Positions 17,266 to 26,002 of a DNA stretch of 64,000 bases are shown piece after piece (position 1 is the stretch's first letter; each line of letters opens with the position of its first letter). The notes under the pieces were generated by a model, which was given only the letters and a program-made list of their open reading frames with translations, was not told the DNA's origin and searched no databases. The translations under genes were made by a program, and so were the position numbers. Source of the DNA: CAYWKU01 sp964459325 (GTDB taxonomy: Bacteria > RBG-13-61-14 > CAYWKU01); NCBI GenBank assembly GCA_964459325.1, contig CAYWKU010000012.1:1-64000 (forward strand). The letters run 5' to 3'.

Positions 17266-20200
17266 CTATTGTGCCTGTGAACGACCGGCTGCGGCGCCGT
17301 TTATCAGGCTTAAATCACTTATGGTACCATCGGCGGTAACCCGTTTCAATATCTCTGATATTTCGTAAATAATCGAGTGAATATTGTTCTCTTCCGGAAC
17401 GAACACGATTTGATTTTCCGAGGCCAGCTTGTATTTTGCCGGCTGAGAGTTGACGAGCTCCACCACGTTTTCCGGCATCACCTGAGCCAGGTGGCTGAAA
17501 GTTAATTTAAGGGGGCGTCCTTCCTTTTTAAGCTCGCATACCCGCGCCGAGCGCAGCATGTTTTTCAGCGAGATGACGCCAAGTAGATTTTCGGCGGGCG
17601 GCGGCACGGGGCCGAACCTGTCCAGCAGCTCCCCCTTGAGGTCGAGCAGCTCTTCCTCCGATTTCGTCCGCGATATTCGCCTGTACAGCATTACCCTGTC
17701 CTGCGGGTCGGGCACGTACTCCTCGGGCAGGTAAGCCGAGACCGGCAGGTGGATTTCCGGCTCTACCTCCTCGGCCACTTCTTCGCCCTGCAATTCCCTG
17801 ACGGCCTTTTGCAGCAGTTCCAGGTACATTTCGTATCCAACCCGGTGGATGTGGCCGGTCTGGACCTCGCCCAGGATGTTTCCGGCGCCCCTTATTTTCA
17901 GGTCGAGCTGTGCCACCCGGTACCCGCTGCCGAGCTCGCTGAACTCCTCCAGCGCCTTGAGCCTCTCGCGGGCCTTGCGGCTGACCAGAAGTTTGCCCGG
18001 CACCAGCAGGTGAGCGTAAGCCCGCTCGCGGGAACGACCCACCCGTCCCCGTAGCTGATACAGGGTGGCCAGGCCGAAGTTATGCGCCCGGCTTATGATG
18101 ATAGTGTTGGCCTGTGGAATGTCTATGCCGCTTTCTATAATCGAGGTGCACACCAGTATGTCGGTTTTGCCCTCGATAAAATCCATCATCGCCGCCTCCA
18201 GCTCACGCTCGTTCATTTGGCCGTGAGCCACCCCTACCTTTGCTTCGGGCGTCAGCCTCTTGATGTAGCTCTCCATCCTTTCTATGCCCTGCACCCTGGG
18301 CGCCACGAAAAACACCTGCCCCCTGCGGCTCATCTCCCTCCTTATGGCGTCCCGCACCACTTCATCCTCGAAGGGCGCCACACGTGTCCTTACGGACAAC
18401 CTGTCCGGCGGGGGGGTATCTATAACCGTCATGTCCCATATTTCCAGGAAAGCCATCTGCAACGTGCGCGGGATGGGGGTGGCGGTAAGGGTAAGCACAT
18501 CCACCAGTTGTTTCATTCCCTTTATCTTTTCCTTGTGTTTTACACCGAAGCGGTGCTCCTCGTCGATTATCAACAGCCCCAGGTCGCGGAAAAAGACGTC
18601 CTTCTGGAGCAGCCGGTGGGTGCCGATGACGATGTCCACCTTCCCCTCCTGCACCTCGGCCAGCACGCGCTTGTTTTGAGTGGTCGAGCGCAGGCGGGAT
18701 ACCATTTCCACCCGAAGCGGATAAGGCTCCAGCCTCTGCCGAAAGGTGCGGTAATGCTGGTGGGCCAGAAGGGTGGTGGGTACCAGGAAGGCCACCTGCT
18801 TTGCCTCCATCGCCGCCAGAAACGCGGCCCGCAACGCCACTTCGGTCTTGCCGTAACCAACGTCGCCGCATATCAGGCGGTCCATGGGTTTGGGGGAGGT
18901 CATGTCGTTTATCACTTCAGCAATAGCTCGGGCCTGGTCGGGAGTTTCTTCGTAAGGAAAAGTGGCCTCGAACTCCCTGAAAGTGGCGTCGGGAGCGTGA
19001 AAAGCGTGGCCCTCATATACCTTACGGGAAGCATAAAGCTCGACCAGCTCCCTGGCCACTTTCTCTGCCGCCTTTTTGGCTCGCGCTTTGGATTTGGCCC
19101 ATGCGCCGCTTCCGAGCCTGTCCGGTGCGGGGGACGAATCGGTGTCGGCGGTGTAAGGCTCTATGAGGTTCATCCGGTGGACGGGCAGGTACAGGTTGGC
19201 GGCGTCCGCGTACTCGATTTTGGCGCAATCGGTCTGCATCCCCCCTGCCGGGAGCTTTACGACGCCTTTGAATTTTCCGATGCCGTGGTCTACGTGCACC
19301 ACCATGTCGTCCGTGCGCAAATCCTCCAGCCTGTCCGGCGGCCTTTCGGGGGCCGGGCGATACCTCCGGGTGCGGGGGCCGAAGATTTCCTCCTCGGTGA
19401 TAACCGCCAGCCCTGCCGGAGGCATCCGGAAGCCGCCGGAGAGGGGCGCTATCATGAGCGCCATTTTTCCCGGCTCGGGGGCCGCCTCGATCAGGCCTTC
19501 GGGGGCGGTGGAAGCCCTTATCTCCAAGCCGTACTCTCTCAGCAACGACTCGAACCTCACCCCGCTGACCCCGTCGGGGCTGCAAAGTATTACCCGCCAG
19601 CCCAAGTTTCGCCAGTTTTCCACCCTTTTGAGCAGCGGCTCCAGCGCCCCGTGCCGCTCCGAGGCGGACTCCTCGGAAAACCTGAGCGACTGCCTGATTT
19701 CCTCGCGTATCTCGGCGTTGTCCATGGCGCTTGCGGCGATAACCGGCCAGTCCTCCCGGCCGGGGATACCCGGCCCGCCAAGCTCCACCCGGGTCAGTCC
19801 GTCCAGTATTTTCTCCAATTCCTTTCCGGCCATGTAAGACACTTCCGGTCGGGGCAGCCGCTCCCTTTCGGGGTGAGTGTGATGCTCGCGGTCCAGTTTT
19901 TCCCACGTTGATTCGACGACGCCCGCCAGGTTGCCGCCCTCCTCGAAGACCGCCACCGTCTCCGGCGGCAAGAGGTCGAGTATGGATTGGGGCTTTTCCC
20001 AGAAGAAGGGCAGGTAGCGGGCCATCTCGTCCGTCGTGGCCGTGCCTTCTCGTATGCTTTCCGCCACGGCCCGCGCCCTTTCGTCGTGGAAGGCCTCCTC
20101 AATCCGCGATGCAGCCATATTCCTGGTGTCATCGTCCAGCGGCACTTCCGCCATGGGGTGGAAGGTTACGCTGTCCACAGCCCCCACCGACCTTTGCGAG

Positions 20201-20799
20201 GCGGGGTCGTAAGTCCTCAGCCCGGCGACCGTATCCTCCTCCAGCTCGATTCGGACAGGTTCGGTATCCGGGGGGTAGACGTCCACGATTCCGCCCCGTA
20301 CGGCGAACTCGCCCGGTTCGTAAGCGGTAACCGCGCCCTGGTAGCCGCAGTCTATGAGCCGGGCGATGAGGTCTTCCCTGTCGATGGCCGTATCCAGGGC
20401 AACTTCCACGCTCACCGCCACTTTTCCGCCGATTTTCTGCAGCAGCGTTGCCGGGGGTATCACAAAAACGGGATTTTCCGGGCCCTCCGACTCACGGGCA
20501 GCGGCCAGCGCCCGGTATCGCTCGGGACGGTCGGCGTCTTCGGAATGGGGCCACGGCAGGAGAGGGCCGCTGCGGGGCGGTATGGAGAAAACCCTGCCCG
20601 CTCCCGTCCAGGCGGATATTTCTTCGGCGGCGGTGAACGTTTTGCCGGGGTCGTTTATAATGAAGGCCACGGGTCGGGTTTGAGCCAGCAGGGACAACAC
20701 AAAGGGCGCACTGGCCCCTCGAAGCTCCTTCAGCCTCGCCCCGGGAGCTTTTTCCAGTTCATTGTGAAGAGTTTTCAGCCACGGTGGATAAAACTTCAT
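17266..20799 (-). CDS. mfd: transcription-repair coupling factor Mfd
   Basis: Mfd removes RNA polymerase stalled at DNA lesions and recruits UvrA. The 1177-residue protein is full length: a UvrB-homology module (D1-D2) at the N-terminus, the RNA-polymerase-interaction region (DDMVVHVDHGIGKFKGV, about residue 495), then a RecG-like translocase with Walker A GDVGYGKTEVALRAAF, IIDEEHRFGVKHKEK (DEEH box), TATPIPRTLQMAF, and the QLRGRVGRS helicase motif, followed by the TRCF domain. It is the first gene of the operon that ends with uvrA, so the two partner proteins are co-transcribed. Confidence 0.98.
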   Translation of the reverse strand: MKFYPPWLKTLHNELEKAPGARLKELRGASAPFVLSLLAQTRPVAFIINDPGKTFTAAEEISAWTGAGRVFSIPPRSGPLLPWPHSEDADRPERYRALAAARESEGPENPVFVIPPATLLQKIGGKVAVSVEVALDTAIDREDLIARLIDCGYQGAVTAYEPGEFAVRGGIVDVYPPDTEPVRIELEEDTVAGLRTYDPASQRSVGAVDSVTFHPMAEVPLDDDTRNMAASRIEEAFHDERARAVAESIREGTATTDEMARYLPFFWEKPQSILDLLPPETVAVFEEGGNLAGVVESTWEKLDREHHTHPERERLPRPEVSYMAGKELEKILDGLTRVELGGPGIPGREDWPVIAASAMDNAEIREEIRQSLRFSEESASERHGALEPLLKRVENWRNLGWRVILCSPDGVSGVRFESLLREYGLEIRASTAPEGLIEAAPEPGKMALMIAPLSGGFRMPPAGLAVITEEEIFGPRTRRYRPAPERPPDRLEDLRTDDMVVHVDHGIGKFKGVVKLPAGGMQTDCAKIEYADAANLYLPVHRMNLIEPYTADTDSSPAPDRLGSGAWAKSKARAKKAAEKVARELVELYASRKVYEGHAFHAPDATFREFEATFPYEETPDQARAIAEVINDMTSPKPMDRLICGDVGYGKTEVALRAAFLAAMEAKQVAFLVPTTLLAHQHYRTFRQRLEPYPLRVEMVSRLRSTTQNKRVLAEVQEGKVDIVIGTHRLLQKDVFFRDLGLLIIDEEHRFGVKHKEKIKGMKQLVDVLTLTATPIPRTLQMAFLEIWDMTVIDTPPPDRLSVRTRVAPFEDEVVRDAIRREMSRRGQVFFVAPRVQGIERMESYIKRLTPEAKVGVAHGQMNERELEAAMMDFIEGKTDILVCTSIIESGIDIPQANTIIISRAHNFGLATLYQLRGRVGRSRERAYAHLLVPGKLLVSRKARERLKALEEFSELGSGYRVAQLDLKIRGAGNILGEVQTGHIHRVGYEMYLELLQKAVRELQGEEVAEEVEPEIHLPVSAYLPEEYVPDPQDRVMLYRRISRTKSEEELLDLKGELLDRFGPVPPPAENLLGVISLKNMLRSARVCELKKEGRPLKLTFSHLAQVMPENVVELVNSQPAKYKLASENQIVFVPEENNIHSIIYEISEILKRVTADGTISDLSLINGAAAGRSQAQ

Positions 20800-20906
20800 G
20801 CAATCGCCGGCTTAAAGTCCTGAAACTAGGGTGCTGTAAAATTGCCAAGAGGGCAAGTACTTAAAATCCGCCACACTCAAAAATCCGTATATCCCCAAAT
20901 TATCTT

Positions 20907-21009
20907 ATGGTAGGCCCGACGCTCTCGTCGGGCTCTTCAGGAAATGCGCGGCAAGAATGCCGCGCCTACCATGTCGGGCCGGGTGGCCCACCCATCTTTG
21001 ATGGGTGGG
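20907..21009. repeat. palindromic three-hairpin intergenic element
   Basis: A 9-bp outer stem (ATGGTAGGC 20907-20915 with GCCTACCAT 20964-20972) encloses two perfect 8-bp hairpins: GCCCGACG/CGTCGGGC (20914-20933) and GCGCGGCA/TGCCGCGC (20946-20965). A third hairpin with a perfect 10-bp stem, CCCACCCATC/GATGGGTGGG (20987-21009), touches the hicA stop codon. The first two form a possible three-way junction. It resembles REP/BIME-like dispersed elements. The third hairpin could terminate hicBA transcription, but no T-run follows it. The rest of the gap (20800-20906) shows nothing. Confidence 0.6.
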
Positions 21010-21010
21010 T

Positions 21011-21217
21011 TTACGAAAATAACCTCAAGCCGGGCTTGAAATTAACCTGTTCACTTCCCTTCGCCTTTGCAAGGAAGTCGTCAATTTCGGCGTGTCGGGG
21101 AATTGTGCTTTGCTTTTCTTTATCTGCCGGATTTATCCAGCGGGAATGTTTGGCGCCCTCGCGAATTTGGACGCAACCATAATCCTTCAAATGCCGGAGT
21201 AATTCTTTTCTTTTCAA
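21011..21217 (-). CDS. hicA: HicA-family mRNA interferase toxin with altered C-terminus
   Basis: A 68-residue protein of the HicA (YcfA) family, a dsRBD-fold ribonuclease toxin. The core MKRKELLRHLKDYGC..REGAKHSRW (catalytic His in KHS) and STIPRHAEIDDFLAK is standard. After FLAK the family usually continues KICxDLGI and stops near residue 60; here it continues with an unrelated tail (KGSEQVNFKPGLRLFS) that runs into the palindromic element. The toxin may therefore be weakened or inactive. The gene overlaps hicB by ATGA and follows it, the reverse of the most common hicA-hicB order. Confidence 0.85.
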   Translation of the reverse strand: MKRKELLRHLKDYGCVQIREGAKHSRWINPADKEKQSTIPRHAEIDDFLAKAKGSEQVNFKPGLRLFS

Positions 21218-21423
21218 ATCTCCACTACTTCCCGGACAAGCTCGGCCCGCTCTTCGGGCACCGAGCTTAAATCGACAGGTTCAAGCATCAACTTGATTGC
21301 GTCTATTAAATTTTCGCGGGCTTCCTCGAGAGTTTTTCCCTGAGTAAGGGCTCCCGGCACGTCATCGCTCCATGCGACCCACCATTTTTCTCGCCGTAAA
21401 AAATTCGCGCTATATTTTGCCAT
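21214..21423 (-). CDS. hicB: HicB-family antitoxin
   Basis: A 69-residue HicB antitoxin consisting of the partial RNase H-like fold only (WWVAWSDDVPGALTQGKTLEEARENLIDAI); the C-terminal DNA-binding domain of longer HicB proteins is absent. I start at ATG 21423 because CCAGGGGGAT lies just upstream; an earlier in-frame start at 21453 is less likely. It neutralises the HicA encoded immediately downstream with a four-base overlap. Confidence 0.88.
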   Translation of the reverse strand: MAKYSANFLRREKWWVAWSDDVPGALTQGKTLEEARENLIDAIKLMLEPVDLSSVPEERAELVREVVEI

Positions 21424-21444
21424 TTCTCGATCCCCCTGGAAATT

Positions 21445-21473
21445 AATATACAATACTACATTTTAAAGCGAAA
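21445..21473 (-). promoter_or_regulatory. candidate hicBA promoter
   Basis: On the minus strand TTTCGC (complement of 21468-21473), 17 nt, then TATATT (complement of 21445-21450), about 20 bases before hicB. The -35 matches only partly. The surrounding 60 bases are AT-rich compared with neighbouring genes. Confidence 0.35.
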
Positions 21474-21486
21474 CCGGTATCGCGGG

Positions 21487-22977
21487 CTATCGCAGGAACT
21501 GTTCGAGGATTTGTTCGCCTTCCTTGGCGCCGAAGGGTGAATCGCGCAGCTCGCTGCGGTTGGAGACGTTTTCGAGGGTGGTTTCGAGGAATATGCAGAA
21601 CGCCCTGACCACTTTCTGTAGCTCCTCCAGATGCTCGCCCTGGCTTATTTTTTCGGTGTTGAAGGAGTCTATCGTCTCGAAGAAGTCCTCGAACGCTTCC
21701 CGGTCGGTAAGCCTGACCATCTGGAAGGACATGTTCTGGAAGTAATAGACGTAATTCCTCAGGCTCCTCAGCGCTTCCAGGATGGGTTTTATGTTGCCTT
21801 TCTCGATGTTCTGGCTGATGGCGGTATCCAGATTTTCAACCACTTTGTGGAATATCCAGATGTCTTTTCTGAGCTTGAGCGAAAACTCGCGGCGGCTGAT
21901 GAAGTCGCGGAAAATCTCCCGGCCTTCGACCGACTTATCGAGCGCCGTGCCCAACTGCACCACCAATTGCCGGAACATCTCCACCAGCACCCCCTTGCCG
22001 CGGGCCATGCCGGTACGGACGCGGTTGAGGTCGCTGTCGGTGGCGGCGTCCAACAGCTCCACCTGGTAAACCTTCCTCGATTCCATCTGCATCTGAAACG
22101 CCAGGCTGTCCAGCGCCCCCGACAGCTCTTCCGCTTCATCCGAGGGCAACCTTTCCTTAAGTATTCCGGGCAAGTCGTGTTCGAGGTAGTCGAGCAGCCA
22201 GTTGATTTCGCTTCTTACCAGCACGAAGACCGGCAGGTTGCGCAGCATGGACCATTTATCGTCCGTTTCCTCCCGGGCGTATTGCAGGTAATGCAGCAGC
22301 CGGAAGGCTATGAGGAAAACTATACTTACGTCCTTGCGGACCGAGGCCGGGATTTTCTCCTGGACAATCCTCTGTATTTCCGAGTTTCTTATGCGGTCGT
22401 GAACGGGGCTGAACTCCCCGACCTCGAAGGGATTGAAGAAGGTGTTCCAGGCGATTTCACGGCTGACCAGTTGTCCGAGGTGAAAGAACGACTCGTAGGA
22501 CACCTTTTTCGTTTGCAACATGGGAGTGGTCATTTGCCGGAATGAGGTTAGGCCCGACTCCAGCACGTAAAGGCTTTGCTCCGGCGAGTTTTGCCGGAGG
22601 CTCATTTCCATGACCTCCATCCGCGCCCGGTCGCTTATCAGCCTGTTTTCGACGTATCTGCGGAAGTGGAACGCGCTGGTTTTATCTTTCGGCAACAGGC
22701 TCTTGACCAGGGATATAGTGCGGCTGAGCAGGTCGCGGAGCACGTGGACTTCGTTTTTAAAGTCCCGGTCGAAGACGTTGTCGGAATCACTGATGGGATG
22801 GTTGCGGACGTTGCAGAACCGGTCGAGGGCTTTCAACGTCATTTCAAGCTCGAAAAGCCGCTCGTTTTTGAGCGGCACTTTCAACTCCTGCAGCCACCGG
22901 TTCCGGGCTTCCCTCAGCTCGCGATTGTTCAAAGGGGTTTCGGATACGGGCAGATTGTTTTCAACCGACCTCTCCAC
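21487..22977 (-). CDS. uncharacterised 496-residue helical protein
   Basis: I do not recognise this protein. It has no signal peptide or obvious membrane segment and is predicted by eye to be almost all alpha-helical, rich in charged residues with regular hydrophobic spacing (for example SFQMVRLTDREAFEDFFETI near the C-terminus). It has only two cysteines (CNV near residue 55 and FCIFL near 460) and no nucleotide-binding or catalytic motif that I can see. It lies just downstream of, and on the same strand as, the four-FHA protein (about 70-bp gap), so it could be a partner of that phosphopeptide-binding adaptor. Codon use matches the chromosome. Confidence 0.65.
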   Translation of the reverse strand: MERSVENNLPVSETPLNNRELREARNRWLQELKVPLKNERLFELEMTLKALDRFCNVRNHPISDSDNVFDRDFKNEVHVLRDLLSRTISLVKSLLPKDKTSAFHFRRYVENRLISDRARMEVMEMSLRQNSPEQSLYVLESGLTSFRQMTTPMLQTKKVSYESFFHLGQLVSREIAWNTFFNPFEVGEFSPVHDRIRNSEIQRIVQEKIPASVRKDVSIVFLIAFRLLHYLQYAREETDDKWSMLRNLPVFVLVRSEINWLLDYLEHDLPGILKERLPSDEAEELSGALDSLAFQMQMESRKVYQVELLDAATDSDLNRVRTGMARGKGVLVEMFRQLVVQLGTALDKSVEGREIFRDFISRREFSLKLRKDIWIFHKVVENLDTAISQNIEKGNIKPILEALRSLRNYVYYFQNMSFQMVRLTDREAFEDFFETIDSFNTEKISQGEHLEELQKVVRAFCIFLETTLENVSNRSELRDSPFGAKEGEQILEQFLR

Positions 22978-23045
22978 CGCCTAACATGGTAACAAATCGG
23001 GGCGTGCCTCTCAAGCCGCAACAAATTAAAAAGGGTTATGGAAGG

Positions 23046-24929
23046 TTATTCGGAAGGATTTTCGAACGTGAGGGTCGTATCGCCCACCGTAATGCGGTCG
23101 CCGTCCGCCAGGGTGGCCGATTTTGTGGGGTTGTCGTTGACTTTCGGCTTTGCCCATCTTCCCCGGTCGGTTATTTTCCAGCCGCCTTCCTCGCGCGTAA
23201 TCACCGCCATCGGTTTCTTCGGCCAGGCGGCACTTACCCGGTAATCGGCCTCTGCAGATTTTCCCACCACGAACCTCACACCGCCTATTTTCACCTCCGA
23301 CCCGTCGGAGGCAGTCAACCGGGGGCGTGGCGGGCCGGGAGACACCGGCGGCGGGGTAGGCTCATCGGCGGTGAAAGAAGCCCTGAATAGCGGCCCGGCC
23401 GGGGCCTCGGGCTCCTTCTCCTCGATTGTCTCTTCTTTTTCGGTCACCGGCTCCGCCGGCTCGGGGGGTTTAGTTTCCCTTTCCTTATCCCTCTCGGCCT
23501 TCTTTTCATCGGCCTTTTGGAGCCATTCCTTGAGTTTCCGTTTGTGCTCCTCCTCGCTCATCATGAAGGTGGAGTCCATTTGCCAGTGCTCGGTGGACAT
23601 TTTACCGCCCGTGGCCTCCTGCGAAGGTCCGGCCTTGTGGGAAAGCCCGAAGCGCAGTTTGTGCTTGAGTATCCGCACCTCGTCGCCGGGATAAAGCGGG
23701 CTTCGCTGGAGCGGCAGACCGTTTACCTTTATTCCGTTGGCGCTGCCCTGGTCTTCGACGTATACCTGTCCGTTTTCCTCGACGAGTATTTTGGCGTGGA
23801 GGCGGCTGACTCCGATGTTGTCTATAACGATGTCGTTTTCCGCCAGTCGGCCCAGGCAGGTGACCTTCTTTGTCAGCGAATAAGTCCCCACCTCGCGCCC
23901 GTCCAGCTCCACGGTGACGGCGTATTTTCCGTCCAGTGGCGAGATTTCCTCGGGTTTTTGGGGGGCGGGTTCTTCTTCCTCCAGCTCCTCCGGAGGCGGG
24001 GGCGCCACGGCCATAGTCGAAGTATGCCAAGGCGAGCCCTGCGCCGGTCGTGCCAGCTCCTCGCCCGAAAGCGCCGCTTTCAGCCGGTCGGCGGTGTCGA
24101 ACACGATAACGTGCTTGCCCACCATTATCTCGTCGCCGGGATACAGGGGGCTGCGTTTGACGGTTATCCCGTTTATGCGTATACCGTTGGCGCTGTCCAG
24201 GTCTTCCGCCATGTACTGCCCGGAGGCGTAGGTTATTTTTGCGTGTTTGCGGCTGACGGCGAGGTTGTCGATGACGACGTCGTTGTTCGAGTCGCGGCCG
24301 ATGACCACGTCCTTATCGTCCAGCCCCTTAACGGTGAGCACTTTTTCCTCGAAGGCGACTTTCAGGCCGCAGTCCTTGCCCTCCAGCTCGGCTATGAACT
24401 GTTCAACAGTGTGGCCCTGGGGAGGGGCGGGAGCTTCTTCTTGCGCCGGAGGCGTCTCTTCGGGCGGGGAAGCCGGTTTTTCAGCTTCCATTTCTTGTGT
24501 GGGGGAAGGGGTGTCGGCCTGGGGGTCGGCTTCCGGCGGTTTGGGAGCATTAACTCCCGTGACGATAGTCCGGTCGCCCGACCACAGGTCGGGCCTGCTT
24601 TCCTCCTCGGACTTGAAAAAGCCCGCGACGCCCTTCTCGGTTACCTGGAACACCAGCTTGAACTTTCCGAGTTGTATTTCGTCACCGGAGTATATGGGAG
24701 CGCGGGTTACACGTACGCCGTTGACCAGGGTGCCGTTGGCGCTGTCGAGGTCTTCGATGTAGAACTTATCTTCTTCCCGGACGAGCCGGCAATGATAGCG
24801 GCTGATGCCGAGGTTGTTTATAACCACGTCGTTGTCGGACAGGCGACCGACGGCGGTAACGTCCTTCTCCAGCTTCGCCGTCTCGATAATGCGGTCCTGA
24901 AAAATAACCTGTACAATGGCCTCGGCCAT
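23046..24929 (-). CDS. multi-FHA-domain signalling protein (three canonical, one degenerate)
   Basis: A 627-residue cytoplasmic adaptor made of forkhead-associated domains, which bind phosphothreonine peptides. FHA1 is about residues 20-95, FHA2 195-280 and FHA3 340-428; each keeps the Gly-Arg, Ser-Arg-x-His and Asn-Gly signatures (GRLSDND/SRYH/NG; GRDSNND/SRKH/NG; GRLAEND/SRLH/NG). A fourth segment (about 545-625, VRFVVGKSAEADYRV...DGDRITVG) has the fold pattern but lacks SRxH. Linkers are rich in Pro, Glu and Lys. No kinase or phosphatase gene is nearby. It could scaffold partners in a Ser/Thr phosphorylation pathway; the ligand is unknown. Confidence 0.9.
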   Translation of the reverse strand: MAEAIVQVIFQDRIIETAKLEKDVTAVGRLSDNDVVINNLGISRYHCRLVREEDKFYIEDLDSANGTLVNGVRVTRAPIYSGDEIQLGKFKLVFQVTEKGVAGFFKSEEESRPDLWSGDRTIVTGVNAPKPPEADPQADTPSPTQEMEAEKPASPPEETPPAQEEAPAPPQGHTVEQFIAELEGKDCGLKVAFEEKVLTVKGLDDKDVVIGRDSNNDVVIDNLAVSRKHAKITYASGQYMAEDLDSANGIRINGITVKRSPLYPGDEIMVGKHVIVFDTADRLKAALSGEELARPAQGSPWHTSTMAVAPPPPEELEEEEPAPQKPEEISPLDGKYAVTVELDGREVGTYSLTKKVTCLGRLAENDIVIDNIGVSRLHAKILVEENGQVYVEDQGSANGIKVNGLPLQRSPLYPGDEVRILKHKLRFGLSHKAGPSQEATGGKMSTEHWQMDSTFMMSEEEHKRKLKEWLQKADEKKAERDKERETKPPEPAEPVTEKEETIEEKEPEAPAGPLFRASFTADEPTPPPVSPGPPRPRLTASDGSEVKIGGVRFVVGKSAEADYRVSAAWPKKPMAVITREEGGWKITDRGRWAKPKVNDNPTKSATLADGDRITVGDTTLTFENPSE

Positions 24930-25007
24930 GGCATAACTCCCCGATTACATATTACTTCTGAGGCCGTCGTTTGTAAAGTGGTATGGTTTTGCCGCCGTCC
25001 TGCCGGA

Positions 25008-25436
25008 TTATGTGAACATTACCGAGAGGACGGCTTCGGTGAGTACTTTTCCCTTCGAATCGCTTACTTTTACCTCGATTCGGGCCGATTTCCCGGCGTC
25101 TCCCTCTTCCTTTTTAATGACCGCAGCTTTTTGAACTATCGTTTCGTTTATATAGACCGGCTTGTGGTATTTTATATCGATGTTGCTAACCCTGCCGTTA
25201 TCCCCGATGTATTCTTCCACCATTTTCGGTATGAACGAAAATGTATAAACGCCCGCGACGACGATGTCCTCGAATCCCAGCCTTTGGGCGAAGTCTTTAT
25301 CGAAGTGGAGCGGATTTATTTCGCCTACGAGCTTGTTGTATCTGAAGTAGGTCTCCTCGTCCATTTTCAGCTTCAGTTGAGGCAGCTCTTCGCCCACTTT
25401 TATCTCGTCGTAGTTTTTCCCGGCGCCGGCGCTCAT
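25008..25436 (-). CDS. MaoC-like hydratase/dehydratase, catalytic-type subunit
   Basis: A 142-residue hotdog-fold protein of the MaoC / (R)-specific enoyl-CoA hydratase family. The hydratase motif reads GEINPLHFDKDFA; the usual GDxNPxHxD catalytic aspartate is replaced by glutamate while the histidine is kept. It lies three bases downstream of a second hotdog protein, the arrangement of two-subunit hydratases such as HadA-HadB or ChsH1-ChsH2. It probably adds water to a 2-enoyl thioester in fatty-acid or related metabolism. The Asp-to-Glu change makes activity uncertain. Confidence 0.82.
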   Translation of the reverse strand: MSAGAGKNYDEIKVGEELPQLKLKMDEETYFRYNKLVGEINPLHFDKDFAQRLGFEDIVVAGVYTFSFIPKMVEEYIGDNGRVSNIDIKYHKPVYINETIVQKAAVIKKEEGDAGKSARIEVKVSDSKGKVLTEAVLSVMFT

Positions 25437-25439
25437 CGT

Positions 25440-25901
25440 CTAAATCCTCAGGAAGAATTGATGGAGGTCGGAGGCGGCTTTTTGGCCCGATGAGTCCATC
25501 AGGATTACCTGGAAATCCACCGCCAGATATTTGCCCTTTGCTCCGGACTTCTCCACGATTTCCCTTACCTCCAGTTTTTCGCTGTAGGGTCTTTTGTCCA
25601 ATCGGAGCGGGGAGCTTATTTCAACCTTCGAGCCGGTGTGAATGACCCCTTTTATCAACTTGGGGTGTTTTAAAAAGAACGACAGGAAGACCTGAGTAAC
25701 TATCGGCGAGGTGAAGGTCATGAAAAAGCCGGTCGGGATTTGGTTCCTTTCGAGGTAGTGCGAATAATCGTGCCCCGTAAGCTCGCAAAACTCCTCCAGA
25801 AACTCATCCTCCAGAGGCAGCTCGCGCACCCCCACCCCGTCGGCCACCTCGCGGATTTTTTCCTTCAACTCGGATAAGGAAATACCCGGCTCATCGTCCA
25901 T
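25440..25901 (-). CDS. FAS1-like / MaoC_dehydrat_N hotdog subunit
   Basis: A 153-residue protein with the N-terminal MaoC-dehydratase (HadA-like) hotdog pattern: an N-terminal helical piece, ELTGHDYSHYLERNQIPTGF in place of the catalytic loop, and a C-terminal strand pair (VIHTGSKVEISSPLRL). Such subunits bind the acyl chain, while the partner supplies catalysis. The partner is the next gene downstream. The gap to the next upstream gene (25902-26002) shows no promoter I can defend. Confidence 0.7.
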   Translation of the reverse strand: MDDEPGISLSELKEKIREVADGVGVRELPLEDEFLEEFCELTGHDYSHYLERNQIPTGFFMTFTSPIVTQVFLSFFLKHPKLIKGVIHTGSKVEISSPLRLDKRPYSEKLEVREIVEKSGAKGKYLAVDFQVILMDSSGQKAASDLHQFFLRI

Positions 25902-26002
25902 GGCGAGACCTCCCCCTCAGGCTAAAGCATTCTGTAAGCGCATAGCTGGAAAAATAGAAAGGACAAAGGAAAAAATCAACCGCAAAATCCCAACTTGCAA
26001 AA

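Noticed and set aside
18082..19911. Long plus-strand open frame (609 codons) opposite mfd
   Set aside because: Antisense shadow of a full-length Mfd; His/Gln/Gly-rich composition typical of such frames.
23517..25493. Plus-strand open frame (658 codons) over the FHA and MaoC genes
   Set aside because: It spans several genes on the opposite strand and its translation has no domain.
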